Part shown: one piece after another, positions 1 to 8,536 of the stretch
Layout of the letters: the number at the start of each line of letters is the position of its first letter
Position numbering within the stretch: position 1 is the stretch's first letter
NCBI RefSeq assembly: GCF_002343915.1
Contig: NZ_NETK01000001.1
Location: 4,908,001-4,972,000, forward strand
DNA length: 64,000 nucleotides
Origin: Nannocystis exedens
GTDB taxonomy: Bacteria; Myxococcota_A; Polyangia; Nannocystales; Nannocystaceae
Reading direction: 5' to 3'
Position numbers and translations under genes: made by a program
Notes under the pieces: model-generated
What the model was told of the DNA's origin: nothing
The model's input: only the letters and a program-made list of their open reading frames with translations
Database searches by the model: none

Positions 1-204
1 CATCGCAGACAGCGCGAGGGCCGGGTGCTCGCCGCCCTGAACGCCGGCGCCACGCGGATGCCCGAGCTCCTCGCCGGCGCCTACAGCGACACCCCGCGGG
101 AGATCTGGTGGCTGGCCGAGCGGTCTCTGGACGCCCACCTGCGCAAGCTCGAGGGCGAGGGCCGGGTCCGCCGCGAGCCCGACGGTCAGTTCGTCCTGAC
201 CTGA
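1..204 (+). CDS. MBL-fold metallo-hydrolase, C-terminal end (partial)
   Basis: The window opens inside a gene: frame 1 is open from base 1 to a TGA at 202-204 (67 residues). The peptide begins HRRQREGRVLAAL and continues with LLAGAYSDTP and SLDAHLRKLEGEGRVRRE. This matches the winged-helix tail that follows the catalytic domain in LACTB2-like metallo-beta-lactamase-fold hydrolases, where a conserved H...RE pattern, an 'iY.dtp' segment and an 'aHL.kL..eG.v' helix are typical. The zinc-binding catalytic part lies upstream of the window, so substrate and activity cannot be judged. The assignment is from remembered family pattern. Confidence 0.75.
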   Translation, partial: HRRQREGRVLAALNAGATRMPELLAGAYSDTPREIWWLAERSLDAHLRKLEGEGRVRREPDGQFVLT

Positions 205-317
205 ACGGGCGCGCCGCCGTACACGGGCTTACCAGACGCGAGGTTGGCGGCGCGCAGTCGCCCGGCGCGTCGCGCGGTCGCCCTTCGCCGGCCGCTGGTG
301 ATAGGATGGACCTGGTT

Positions 318-725
318 ATGCCCAAGGTCTTGATCGTCGAGGACAACGAACTCAGCCGGGACATGCTCTCGAGGCGACTGCGTCGCAAGGGCTACGAGGT
401 GCTCGTCGCCGTCGACGGCGGCGAGGGTGTCGCCATGGTGAAGAAGGAGAAGCCCGACATCGTGCTGATGGACTTGAGCCTCCCCGACATGGACGGCTGG
501 TACGCCACGCGGGTGTTGAAGGAGCACGAGGCGACCGCGAGTATCCCCGTCATCGCCCTCACCGCGCACGCCATGTCCGGCGACCGCGAGAAGGCCCTCG
601 AGGCCGGCTGCGACGATTACGACACCAAGCCGATCGACCTGCGGCGGCTGCTCTCGAAGATCAACCGCTTCGTGCCCGACCCCGAGGGCGGCGCCGGCGA
701 TCCCAGCGACAGCCGGGCCGGTTGA
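318..725 (+). CDS. single-domain response regulator (CheY/DivK-like receiver)
   Basis: A stand-alone receiver domain of about 135 residues. It starts MPKVLIVEDNELSRDML (acidic pair at the start of the fold), has the phospho-acceptor region IVLMDLSLPDMDGW, the conserved Thr in IALTAHAM, and the Lys in DYDTKPIDL. The sequence style (IALTAHAMSGDREKALEAGCDDY) is that of DivK-like regulators and of receivers paired with hybrid kinases. No output domain follows, so it probably acts by protein-protein contact. ATG 318 is chosen because the fold begins there; ATG 306, with GATAGG just upstream, is an in-frame alternative adding four residues. No partner kinase is adjacent; its cognate kinase is unknown. 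Confidence 0.9.
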   Translation: MPKVLIVEDNELSRDMLSRRLRRKGYEVLVAVDGGEGVAMVKKEKPDIVLMDLSLPDMDGWYATRVLKEHEATASIPVIALTAHAMSGDREKALEAGCDDYDTKPIDLRRLLSKINRFVPDPEGGAGDPSDSRAG

Positions 726-1034
726 TCACCGCCTCCGCGGACGCAGCGTCGTCGCTGTCGTGTCTCGCCGGCTCCGCGTGACGCCGGCTCGCAGGCTCGA
801 CCGACGGCGCGCTCGCGTCTGTCCTTTCAGTCATGTCATCGGGGCGAGCCGCGGTCATCCGTCCGCCGCTCCGCGCGTTCGTCCGCGCGCCGATCTCCCC
901 GAAAAACGTGCCGGATGAGCCCGGAAAAACGCGACGGAACCGCGTCCCGACCGCCTCCTCACGCGTCCTGCAATTGACACCCCTCGCGGGCCCCTGTAAC
1001 GCTCTTTTGGCACGGTTTTCCGCGGAGAACTGCG
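726..1034. other. intergenic region, no gene seen
   Basis: About 300 bases between the receiver gene and the GGDEF/EAL gene. Open frames here have arginine/serine-rich low-complexity translations and look like chance frames in GC-rich DNA. The right-hand end (from 978) is in frame with the downstream signalling gene and may include its true start. Confidence 0.5.
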
Positions 1035-1157
1035 ATCACGGACGCCCACGCACATGCCGGATCGCCCGCCGAGAGCGGGCTCGAACCCCAGAGTGAGGCC
1101 GGGGCCGGGAGCCGCCTGGCCGCCCTGCGTGCGCAGATCGAGCAGCGTTTCGGCTAC

Positions 1158-3839
1158 TTGCCGGCCTTCTTCGAGCCGGCCTTCGCCTGTCCGGACACCC
1201 TCGCCGACCTGTGGCACGCCGCCAGACACGCCTACCTCGATTGCCCCCTGCCCGCGGTCTTCAAGGAGCTCACCCTCCTCCTGACCCTCCGCCGGGCCGG
1301 CGCCGGCCTCGTCGAGCACGCGCTCGCGCTCACCCGCCTGGGCCTCGCGCCGACCGCCGTGCTGGCCGCGCTCGACGACCCGCGGGCCTTCATCGCCCAG
1401 CTGCCGGCCGCCCGCGACGCCCTGCGCGAGCAGCACCTGCACCTCGAGACATGGCCTGAAGACCCTGTCCTCCACGACATGCTCATGCGCTGCGGCCTGG
1501 CCTTCGCCGCCGACCCGCGGGACGGCGCCGACGGGCGGGCCGCGCTGGCGGCCGCGCTGACGCCGGCGCTGTACGCCCGCTGGACCGCGCTGGTCGCCTA
1601 CGCCCGCGGGCGGGCGGCGTGGTTCGAGCTGCACCCCGACCTGGCGCAGCGGGTCGACCCGCCGCTGGTCGAGACGCATGCCTGGCTGTTGCGCGAGGCC
1701 CCCGGGCTCGCGCGGCACTTCGGCGACCCGGCCGTCGGCGCCCGCCCGCTGGTCGCGCCTGCGCTGCTGCGCCTCATCGACGCCGTCCCGACCGGCATCC
1801 TCCAGCTCGACGCCCGCGGCGCGATCGTCATGTCGAACACCACCGCGCAGCGGCTGCTCGGTCACAGCGCCGAGGCCCTCGCCGCGCTGACGATCGACGA
1901 TCTCGAGCGCGGCGCCCTGCGCGACGACGGCCACCCGCTCGCCCCCGGCTCGCCGCTGCGGCGCTGCCTCGAGCAGCACAAGCCGCAGCCGCCGATGACC
2001 GTCGGCCTGCGCACCGCCAAGGGCGAGCTGCTGTGGACCAACCTCACCGCCGTGCCGGTCGAGGACGACGGCGAGGGCGCAGCGGCGATCATGGTCACGC
2101 TGGTCGACATCAGCGAGCGCCGCAAGATCGAGCGCGCCCTGCAGGAGAGCGAGATCAAGTACCAGCTGCTGGTCGAGGCCAGCGACGTCTTCCTGCTCTG
2201 CTTCGACCGCGACGGCGTCATCTTCCACGCCAACGAGCTGATCGCCGACCTCTTCTCGTCGACCGTCGACAGCCTGATCGGCAAGAGCCTCGGCGACCTC
2301 GCGCCCGACATGCCCGAGCTGGCCGAGGCCTACCTCGCCCGCTTCGCCCAGGTCATGGAGAGCGGGATCGGCGTCTCGGTCGAGGAGATGATCGAGGTCC
2401 GCGGCAAGAGCGGGTGGTTCTCGTCGACCGTCGTGCCGCTGCGCGACTTCGACGGCGCGGTCACCGGCGTCCAGGTCGTCGCGCGCGACATCACCCGCCG
2501 CCGCCGCGCCGAGATCGCCCTGCGCGCCCGCGAGGAGCGCTCGCGCCACGACTCGCTGCACGACCCGCTGACCCGCCTGCCCAACCGCCAGGCCTTCATG
2601 GAGAAGCTCGAGGCGGCGCTGCAGGGCGTGCGCCAGGGTCGGCCCGCGTTCGCGGTGCTGTGCCTCGACCTCGACCGCTTCAAGAACATCAACGACAGCC
2701 TCGGCCACTCGACCGGCGACCGCCTGCTGATCTCGGTCGCGCGGCTGCTGCAGGACTGCGTCGGCCCCGACGACCTGCTCGCGCGCCTGTCGGGCGACGA
2801 GTTCGGGGTCCTCCTGCCCAACGTCCAGGACGCCAGCGACGCCATCCGCGTGGCCGACCGGATCCTCGGCCAGCTCAAGCAGCCGCTGTCGCTGCGCGAC
2901 CAGGAGGTCTACACCTCGATCAGCGTCGGCATCACCTGGAGCGCCCTCGGCTACGAGCGCACCGAGGACATCCTGCGCGACGCCGACACCGCGATGCACC
3001 GGGCCAAGCGGCGCGGCAAGAGCCGCTACGAGCTGTTCGACGCCGACATGCACGCCGAGGCCGTCGCCCAGCTCACGCTCGAGAGCGACCTGCGGCGGGC
3101 CATCGAGCGCGGCGAGTTCGAGGTCTACTACCAGCCGGTCATCGACCTCGTCAGCGGCCAGATCAGCGGCTTCGAGGCGCTCTTGCGCTGGAACCACCCG
3201 ACCCGCGGCCTCGTCCTCCCGGGCGAGTTCATCGGCTGCGCCGAGGAGACCGGCCTCATCATCCCGATCGGCGAGTGGGTCCTGCGCGAGGCCTGCGGCC
3301 AGATGCAGCGCTGGCACGCCAAGTACCCCCACCGTGAGGCCCTGTCGATCAGCGTCAACCTGTCGGGCAAGCAGTTCGCCCAGCCGGCGCTGATCACCAA
3401 GGCCCTGCACGAGAGCATGCTCGTCCCGTCGAGCCTCAAGCTCGAGATCACCGAGAGCGTGATCATGGAAGATCCGCGGACCGCCTCCGAGCTGATCGAG
3501 CAGCTCCGGCTCGAGCAGGTCCACTCCTACGTCGACGACTTCGGCACCGGCTACTCCTCGCTGAGCTACTTGCACCGCTTCCCGATGTCGGCGCTGAAGA
3601 TCGACCGCTCCTTCATCAGCAACATCGGACCCGACGGCGAGAACGCGGAGATCGTGCGCACCATCGTCACGCTGGCGCACAACCTCGGGATGAGCGTGAT
3701 CGCCGAGGGCGTCGAGACCCGGGCCCAGCTCGACCTGCTGGCCGAGATGGGCTGCGAGTTCGGCCAGGGCTACTACTTCTCGCGCCCGGTCACCCGCGGC
3801 GTCGCCGAGTCGATGATCTCGCGCGACTGCAAGCCGTGA
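1158..3839 (+). CDS. AhpD-like/PAS/PAS/GGDEF/EAL cyclic-di-GMP signalling protein
   Basis: Bifunctional-looking c-di-GMP enzyme. Counting from the TTG at 1158, residues 1-190 form an alpha-helical N-terminal domain resembling AhpD/peroxidase-related folds (GYLPAFFEPAF, FKELTLLLTLRR). PAS domains lie near 200-320 and 330-450, GGDEF near 470-625 and EAL near 650-885. The cyclase motif is SGDEF, but the usual Arg of the product-inhibition RxxD site is Gly. EAL residues for metal and catalysis appear intact: EALLRW, NLSGKQF, LEITESV, DDFGTGYSS, KIDRSFI, EGVET, GQGYYFSRP, so phosphodiesterase activity is likely. The frame stays open upstream to 978 and still reads as protein (LAALRAQIEQRFGYLPAFF) without an ATG, GTG or TTG, so the real start is probably upstream and non-canonical. 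A short hairpin repeat follows the stop. Confidence 0.88.
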   Translation: MPAFFEPAFACPDTLADLWHAARHAYLDCPLPAVFKELTLLLTLRRAGAGLVEHALALTRLGLAPTAVLAALDDPRAFIAQLPAARDALREQHLHLETWPEDPVLHDMLMRCGLAFAADPRDGADGRAALAAALTPALYARWTALVAYARGRAAWFELHPDLAQRVDPPLVETHAWLLREAPGLARHFGDPAVGARPLVAPALLRLIDAVPTGILQLDARGAIVMSNTTAQRLLGHSAEALAALTIDDLERGALRDDGHPLAPGSPLRRCLEQHKPQPPMTVGLRTAKGELLWTNLTAVPVEDDGEGAAAIMVTLVDISERRKIERALQESEIKYQLLVEASDVFLLCFDRDGVIFHANELIADLFSSTVDSLIGKSLGDLAPDMPELAEAYLARFAQVMESGIGVSVEEMIEVRGKSGWFSSTVVPLRDFDGAVTGVQVVARDITRRRRAEIALRAREERSRHDSLHDPLTRLPNRQAFMEKLEAALQGVRQGRPAFAVLCLDLDRFKNINDSLGHSTGDRLLISVARLLQDCVGPDDLLARLSGDEFGVLLPNVQDASDAIRVADRILGQLKQPLSLRDQEVYTSISVGITWSALGYERTEDILRDADTAMHRAKRRGKSRYELFDADMHAEAVAQLTLESDLRRAIERGEFEVYYQPVIDLVSGQISGFEALLRWNHPTRGLVLPGEFIGCAEETGLIIPIGEWVLREACGQMQRWHAKYPHREALSISVNLSGKQFAQPALITKALHESMLVPSSLKLEITESVIMEDPRTASELIEQLRLEQVHSYVDDFGTGYSSLSYLHRFPMSALKIDRSFISNIGPDGENAEIVRTIVTLAHNLGMSVIAEGVETRAQLDLLAEMGCEFGQGYYFSRPVTRGVAESMISRDCKP

Positions 3840-3846
3840 GCTCGGC

Positions 3847-3865
3847 TGTCCGTCAGGACATGTCC
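3847..3865. repeat. dispersed hairpin repeat, copy after the GGDEF/EAL gene
   Basis: TGTCC (3847-3851), loop GTCA, GGACA (3856-3860), continuing into the palindrome GGACATGTCC (3856-3865). This is one member of the family seen throughout the window; here it lies between two convergent genes, where it could also serve as a bidirectional terminator. Confidence 0.7.
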
Positions 3866-3896
3866 TCAAAGCCCGGCCGCTCCGGGCCTCCGTCCC

Positions 3897-4382
3897 TCAC
3901 CGCCCGGCCGCGATCAGCTCGGCCGGCGCCTGCACCAGCTCGATGAGCACGCCCTCGCCGCCGAGCGGGAAGCTGCCCTCGTCGCCGCGCGGGTGGATGA
4001 AGCACACGTCGTGGCCGGACGCGCCGCGGCGGATGCCGCCGGGGGCGAAGCGGACCCCCTGTCCCGAGAGCCAGGTCACCGCCGCGTCGAGGTCGTCGAC
4101 CCACAGGCCGACGTGATTGAGCGCCGGCTCGTGGACGCGGGGTCGCCTGTCGGGGTCGATCGGCTGCATCAGGTCGACCTCGACCTGCCACGGCCCCGTG
4201 CCGGCGACGGCGATGTCCTCGTCGACGTTCTCGCGCTCGCTGCGGAAGCTGCCGACGATCGGCAGGCCGAGCAGGTCGGACCACAAGCGGCGCAGCGCCG
4301 CCTTGTCGCGGCCGCCGACTGCGATCTGCTGGACCCCGAGGACGCGGAACGGGCGGTGTTCGCTGGTCATGCCGGGCCTCAC
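3897..4382 (-). CDS. VOC-family (glyoxalase-like) metalloprotein
   Basis: About 161 residues with two VOC half-modules. The first holds VQQIAVGGRDKAALRRLWSD and a second-strand Glu (QVEVDLMQPI); the second opens LNHVGLWVDDLDAAV and closes with GEGVLIELVQAP. His near the start of module 2 and Glu in the last strand are the usual metal ligands; in module 1 the typical His is replaced by Gln-Ile-Ala, so the site may be incomplete. The family includes glyoxalase I, methylmalonyl-CoA epimerase and dioxygenases, and the sequence does not pick one. The GTG start at 4382-4380 overlaps the TGA of miaE (GTGA), indicating translational coupling. An internal ATG at 4370 (MTSEHRPF) is the alternative start. 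Confidence 0.8.
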   Translation of the reverse strand: MRPGMTSEHRPFRVLGVQQIAVGGRDKAALRRLWSDLLGLPIVGSFRSERENVDEDIAVAGTGPWQVEVDLMQPIDPDRRPRVHEPALNHVGLWVDDLDAAVTWLSGQGVRFAPGGIRRGASGHDVCFIHPRGDEGSFPLGGEGVLIELVQAPAELIAAGR

Positions 4383-4981
4383 TGTAGCGCAGGCGCGACC
4401 GCGCTGTGCAGCCGCGGCTCGCCCGGGTCGCCGCGCAGCACCGCGGCCTCGTGCGCGGCCAGAGCGTCGAGCCGCGCCGACAGCTCCGCCTCCGGGACCA
4501 GCTCCAGCGCTCGCGCCAGCTCGACGTAGCTGTGGAAGTGGCGGGCCTCACACGCCAGGAGCCCGCGGTACAGCTTCACCAGCCCCGGGTCGTCCAGCGT
4601 CTCCGCCAGCAGGCGCATCCGTTCGCAGCTGCGGGCCTCGATCAGCGCGCAGCAAAGCAGCGTGTCGAGCAGCCGCATCGGCTCGTGCGTGCGGGCGGCG
4701 GCCATCAGCTGGGCCGCGTAGGGGCTCGGCGTCTGGCGGCGGAACTCGAGCCCGCGCGCGCGCATCACCGCCACCACCTCCTCGAAGTGGGCCAGCTCCT
4801 CGCGCGCCAGCCGCGACAGCGGCACCACCATCGCCGGCCGCTCCGGGTAGCGGAAGATCAGCGACAACGCCGTCGACGCCGCCTTCTTCTCGCAGTGGGC
4901 GTGGTCGAGGAGGATCTCCGGCAGGTGCTCGCGCGCTCGCGCGGCCCAGCGCTCATCGGTCGGCGCGGCCAGGTGCAGCAT
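4379..4981 (-). CDS. miaE: tRNA-(ms[2]io[6]A)-hydroxylase
   Basis: 200 residues, the usual size of MiaE, the non-haem di-iron monooxygenase that hydroxylates the isopentenyl group of ms2i6A37 in tRNA. The four-helix di-iron ligands are visible: the Glu of DHAHCEKKAAS, EELAHF (ExxH), the Glu of IEARSCERM, and CEARHFHSY (ExxH). The opening residues (TDERWAARAREHLPEILLDH) also match the family. It is the promoter-proximal gene of a two-gene minus-strand unit and its stop overlaps the start of the VOC gene. Divergent from the lipoprotein gene at 5011 with almost no spacer, so its promoter must overlap that gene's coding region. Confidence 0.9.
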   Translation of the reverse strand: MLHLAAPTDERWAARAREHLPEILLDHAHCEKKAASTALSLIFRYPERPAMVVPLSRLAREELAHFEEVVAVMRARGLEFRRQTPSPYAAQLMAAARTHEPMRLLDTLLCCALIEARSCERMRLLAETLDDPGLVKLYRGLLACEARHFHSYVELARALELVPEAELSARLDALAAHEAAVLRGDPGEPRLHSAVAPALQ

Positions 4982-5010
4982 CGGCGGCGGCAGTGTACCC
5001 TGGCGCTCGC

Positions 5011-5859
5011 GTGCCTGCCCTGTTCCGCGTCGCGGCCGCCCTCGCGTTCGCCGCCTGCGCCCTCGCCCCGGCCGACATGCCGCCGCAGCCTCCTGGCGGC
5101 GCGCCCGCGGCCGCGCGTCCCCTCGGCACGCCCACCCGGGTCCTCTCGGCCCACGCCCAGCCGCCGCCCGCCGGCGACGGGCGCGAGTACTTCGGCGTCC
5201 CGGTCGGCACCCTCGTCTACGTCGTCTTCACCCGCCCGCTCGACCCGGCCGCCCTGATCCCCAGCCGCTTCGTCGTCCTCGCCCGCGACGGCACCCGGCG
5301 CGTCCCGATCGCCGCCAGCCTCGCCCCCGCCAGCGAGCGCGACGAGCTCCGCGCGCTCGAGCTCGTCGTCCCCGCGCCCCAGCGCGAGCTCGTCAGCGTC
5401 ACCGTCGCCGGCCAGCTGTTCGACGCCGACGGCCGCGACCTCGACGGCCAGTCCGCCGACGTCGTCCCCGCCGACGCCCCGCCCTTCCCCGTCGCCGCCG
5501 AGCTCGTGACCCAGGGGACAGATTGCCCGGCCATGCCCGGCGCCCAGGCGCCCGCCGCCGTGCGCGTGTGGTGGAGCGCCCCGGTGGCCGCCGGCGCCGC
5601 GGGCGTGCGCCTCCTCCTCGCCGACGGCCGCGCCCTCCCGCCGCTCGCGGTCGCCGACGTCGCCTGCACCCCCGAGCAGCGGCTCGCCGAGCCCGCGCCG
5701 GCCTGCGACCCCGAGGACGACAGCGTCCTCGACTACTGCACCCCCGTCGGCGCCGCGATCGAGCGCGTCGAGCTCGACATGGGCGCCGCGCGGGGCCGCG
5801 GCGGCAGCCCCGGCGCCGCCGGCTCGTTGCAACTTTCGCACATGTCCCCTGGAACATGA
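5011..5859 (+). CDS. putative lipoprotein of unknown function
   Basis: About 282 residues from GTG 5011; an in-frame GTG at 4993 is equally possible. The N-terminus (VPALFRVAAALAFAACALAP) is a hydrophobic signal with a possible lipobox Cys. The middle resembles an Ig-like/bacterial-adhesion fold (GTLVYVVFTRPLDPAALIPS, then alternating beta strands with conserved Asp/Arg), as in extracytoplasmic Big_5-type domains. Several Cys residues (GTDCPAMPG, VADVACTPEQ, PACDPEDDSVLDYC) could form disulfides. It ends within a dispersed repeat (ACATGTCCCCTGGAACATG). The histidine kinase starts 10 bases after the stop, so they may be co-transcribed. Function unknown. Confidence 0.65.
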   Translation: MPALFRVAAALAFAACALAPADMPPQPPGGAPAAARPLGTPTRVLSAHAQPPPAGDGREYFGVPVGTLVYVVFTRPLDPAALIPSRFVVLARDGTRRVPIAASLAPASERDELRALELVVPAPQRELVSVTVAGQLFDADGRDLDGQSADVVPADAPPFPVAAELVTQGTDCPAMPGAQAPAAVRVWWSAPVAAGAAGVRLLLADGRALPPLAVADVACTPEQRLAEPAPACDPEDDSVLDYCTPVGAAIERVELDMGAARGRGGSPGAAGSLQLSHMSPGT

Positions 5860-5869
5860 GCTTTTCGCC

Positions 5870-6829
5870 ATGACCCGAAGGACACGCACCATGGCGTTCG
5901 CCCGCATGACGCGGTCGATCTCCGTGCCGATCATCCTGTCCTCGGGGGCGGTCGCGCTGTGCCTGGCGCTGCTGGTCGGCTGGAGCTACCTCGTGCTGCA
6001 GAACCCCGAGATGGTGGCCGACCTCCGCGGCAACCGCTGGCTGCTGGTCGCGGGCATCGGCTCGCTGGTCGTCATCATGTTCGTGATCGTCCTCTTCACG
6101 GTCTTCCTGGTCCGGGAGATCCGCGAGGTCCGGCGGCAGACCAGCTTCATCGACTCCGTCACGCACGAGCTCAAGAGCCCGCTCGCCGCGCTCAAGCTGT
6201 GCCTCGAGACGCTCGCGCGGCCCGACCTGCCCGGGGCCCAGCACGAGCGGCTGCGGCGGATGATGCACGACGACGTCGAGCGGCTGACCGCCTTCATCGA
6301 CCGGGTCCTCACCGCCACGCGGCTGGCCGGCGAGGTCCGGCCGGCGCAGCACCTCACCGACATCTCGCTCGCCGAGCTCGCGCGTCGCTGCGCCGCCGGC
6401 GTCACTCGCCGCGCGCACCTGGCCGACGACGTCGTCCGCGTCGACATCGCCCCCGAGCTGCGGATCGTCACCGACGAGGTCGCGCTGGCCGCCGTGCTCG
6501 AGAACCTGATCGACAACGCCATCAAGTACAGCGGCGACGACGTCGCGGTGGTCGTCAGCGCCAGCGCCGTCGAGGCGCGCGGGCAGGTCGCGCTCGAGGT
6601 CCGCGACCGCGGGATCGGCATCCCGCGCACCCACCTGCGCCGCGTCTTCGAGCGCTTCTACCGCGTCCCCGACGAGGCCGTCCGCGAGCGCCGCGGCACC
6701 GGCCTCGGCCTCTACGTCGTCTCCGCCCTCGTCCGCTCCCTCGGCGGCCGCGCCGAGGCCCTCTCCCCCGGCCCCGGCCAGGGCACCACCCTCCGCGTCA
6801 CCCTCCCGATGCGCCTCCGCTCGGCCTGA
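5870..6829 (+). CDS. membrane-bound sensor histidine kinase
   Basis: 319 residues. Two transmembrane segments (about residues 18-44 and 58-82) bracket a short extracytoplasmic stretch of only about 15 residues, so it probably senses within the membrane or through a partner. The dimerisation/phospho-acceptor box is FIDSVTHELKSPLAAL (His near residue 99). The ATPase domain has N box NLIDNAIKYS, G1 DRGIGIP, F box ERFYR and G2 GTGLGLYVVSALV, all intact. No HAMP or PAS domain. The likely partner, an OmpR-type regulator, lies downstream at 8533, but a Fic gene sits between the two. ATG 5891 is a possible alternative start. Confidence 0.93.
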   Translation: MTRRTRTMAFARMTRSISVPIILSSGAVALCLALLVGWSYLVLQNPEMVADLRGNRWLLVAGIGSLVVIMFVIVLFTVFLVREIREVRRQTSFIDSVTHELKSPLAALKLCLETLARPDLPGAQHERLRRMMHDDVERLTAFIDRVLTATRLAGEVRPAQHLTDISLAELARRCAAGVTRRAHLADDVVRVDIAPELRIVTDEVALAAVLENLIDNAIKYSGDDVAVVVSASAVEARGQVALEVRDRGIGIPRTHLRRVFERFYRVPDEAVRERRGTGLGLYVVSALVRSLGGRAEALSPGPGQGTTLRVTLPMRLRSA

Positions 6830-7015
6830 ACGTTTTCGAAGCCGACGGCGAATTTCAGCATGTTTTCCCAGCCGCCTGAAGATTTCCGGAGCTCCGGGCC
6901 GCCCGGATCGGCGCACCTTGCGCTAAGCTTTTCTTAGAGAGTGCCCCGTTCCTTAACCCTTTTGGACAGTCTTCAGATTTCGAGATAGTTTCTGGAGGCG
7001 CCTGAAGGTTCACGG

Positions 7016-8536
7016 ATGGCTGGTCCTGCAGGGTACGCCTGGCTCATCGCGCGATACCGCCTGAAGTGCGCGGACCCGTACCACCTGTCGGAAATTGCGG
7101 CGGGCGCGCGCTCCGTCACCTACGACGGCCCCCGAAGGGTCTACGAGCGCTTTCCCCCCGACTACGACCCTGGTGACGGCGCCGTCGACCACCTCGTCTT
7201 CGCGCTCAAATACGACGGCGTCGACCTCGGAGTGCTCGCCCGAGTCTTCGCCGCCTTCGACCCGAACGAGCTGCGGACGGCGCTGATCGCCACGCCTAAC
7301 GGCAAGTATCTGCGCCGGCTGTGGTTCTTCTACGAATGGCTGACCGAGCGGCGCCTCGAGCTGGACGACCTCCACCAGGCGGTCGCATACGTCGACGCCC
7401 TCGATCCTGACGAGCAATTCACCGGGTCGCCGACGAACGTGCCGCGGCAACGCGTCCGCAACAACTTGCTCGGCTCACGCGCCTGGTGCCCGCAGGTTCG
7501 CAAGACCCAGCGCCTCGTGGAACTGGCCGCGCTCCCGCTGTCGTCGCAGATCGAGCACAGCCTCGCCTCGCACGATCCCGATCTCCTCCGCCGCGCCGTC
7601 AGCTACCTCTACACCAAGGAGACGCGCAAGAGCTTCGAGCTGGAGGGTGAACGGGTCGATTCGGATCGCGAGGCTCGCTTCGTCGATCTGCTGCAACGAG
7701 GGCCGCGCACCGGCGTGCTCGACAAGCAGCTCCTGATCGAGCTGCAGAACGTCATCGTCGTCGAAGCCTATCGCGAGTCGGACTACCGCAGCGATCAGAC
7801 CTACATCGGCAGCAACGCGATCTTGTGGCAGCACAAGATCCACTACGTCTGCCCTCGGCCTGAGGATGTCCCGGCGATGATGGAAGGGCTGCTCGGGCTC
7901 GCCGAGCGCTGGACCTCGTCGAGGTCGGCCGACGGGATCGACCCTGTTGTCGCCGCCGCCGTCATCGCCTTCAGCTTCGTCTACATCCACCCGTTCGACG
8001 ACGGCAACGGGCGCATCCATCGCTACCTGATCCATTTCATGCTGCACTGTCTTCGGTTCTGCCCCGACGACCTCGTCTTGCCGGTGTCCGCGGCGATCCT
8101 CCGCGACAAGGCGGGTTACGACATGGTCCTCGAGGAGATCTCGCGGCCGCTCCTCCGCATCGTCCGTTACACGCTCGACGACCTGGGCGTCATGACCGCG
8201 ACCGACAACGACGCCTCGCTCTACGCCTACCTCGATCTCACCCCGCACGCCGAGGCGCTTTACGGATGGGTCCAGGAGACCATCCGGCGCGACCTCGTCG
8301 AGGAGATCGACATCCTCAAGAAAGTCGATGAAGCTAGGCGCCGGATGTCGCGGATCATCGACATGCCCGATCGCAAACGCGAGCTCTTCTTGCGCATCTG
8401 CATCGACAACAACCTCGTCCTGTCGCGGGCGAAGCGGAAGCTCTTCGCCGAGCTCAGCGACGAGCAGGTCGCTCGTCTCCAGAGCGCCGTCGCCGCGGCG
8501 TTCCGCGGCGACTCGAGCGAGGAGGGAGCCGAGTGA
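7016..8536 (+). CDS. Fic-domain protein (probable AMP-transferase, class II)
   Basis: 506 residues. The Fic active-site motif HPFDDGNGRIHR, around residue 325, is a full match to HxFx(D/E)GNGRxxR, so nucleotidyl (usually AMP) transfer to a protein hydroxyl is expected. About 120 residues earlier, SFELEG matches the autoinhibitory (S/T)xxxE(G/N) helix, placing it with Fic proteins that carry the inhibitory helix N-terminal to the core. The C-terminal ~120 residues are helical and charged and may recognise the target. Its TGA overlaps the GTG of the downstream response regulator (GTGA), indicating coupling. The 186-base upstream gap is unusually A/T-rich, with the inverted repeat CTAAG-N5-CTTAG at 6923-6937. 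Third positions are somewhat less GC-biased than in neighbours, hinting at acquisition. Confidence 0.9.
   Translation: MAGPAGYAWLIARYRLKCADPYHLSEIAAGARSVTYDGPRRVYERFPPDYDPGDGAVDHLVFALKYDGVDLGVLARVFAAFDPNELRTALIATPNGKYLRRLWFFYEWLTERRLELDDLHQAVAYVDALDPDEQFTGSPTNVPRQRVRNNLLGSRAWCPQVRKTQRLVELAALPLSSQIEHSLASHDPDLLRRAVSYLYTKETRKSFELEGERVDSDREARFVDLLQRGPRTGVLDKQLLIELQNVIVVEAYRESDYRSDQTYIGSNAILWQHKIHYVCPRPEDVPAMMEGLLGLAERWTSSRSADGIDPVVAAAVIAFSFVYIHPFDDGNGRIHRYLIHFMLHCLRFCPDDLVLPVSAAILRDKAGYDMVLEEISRPLLRIVRYTLDDLGVMTATDNDASLYAYLDLTPHAEALYGWVQETIRRDLVEEIDILKKVDEARRRMSRIIDMPDRKRELFLRICIDNNLVLSRAKRKLFAELSDEQVARLQSAVAAAFRGDSSEEGAE

Noticed and set aside
855..3869. 1004-residue open frame on the minus strand opposite the GGDEF/EAL gene
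   Set aside because: Asp/Gly/Val/Leu-rich with no domains; it mirrors the codon pattern of the real gene on the other strand, a usual artefact in very GC-rich DNA.
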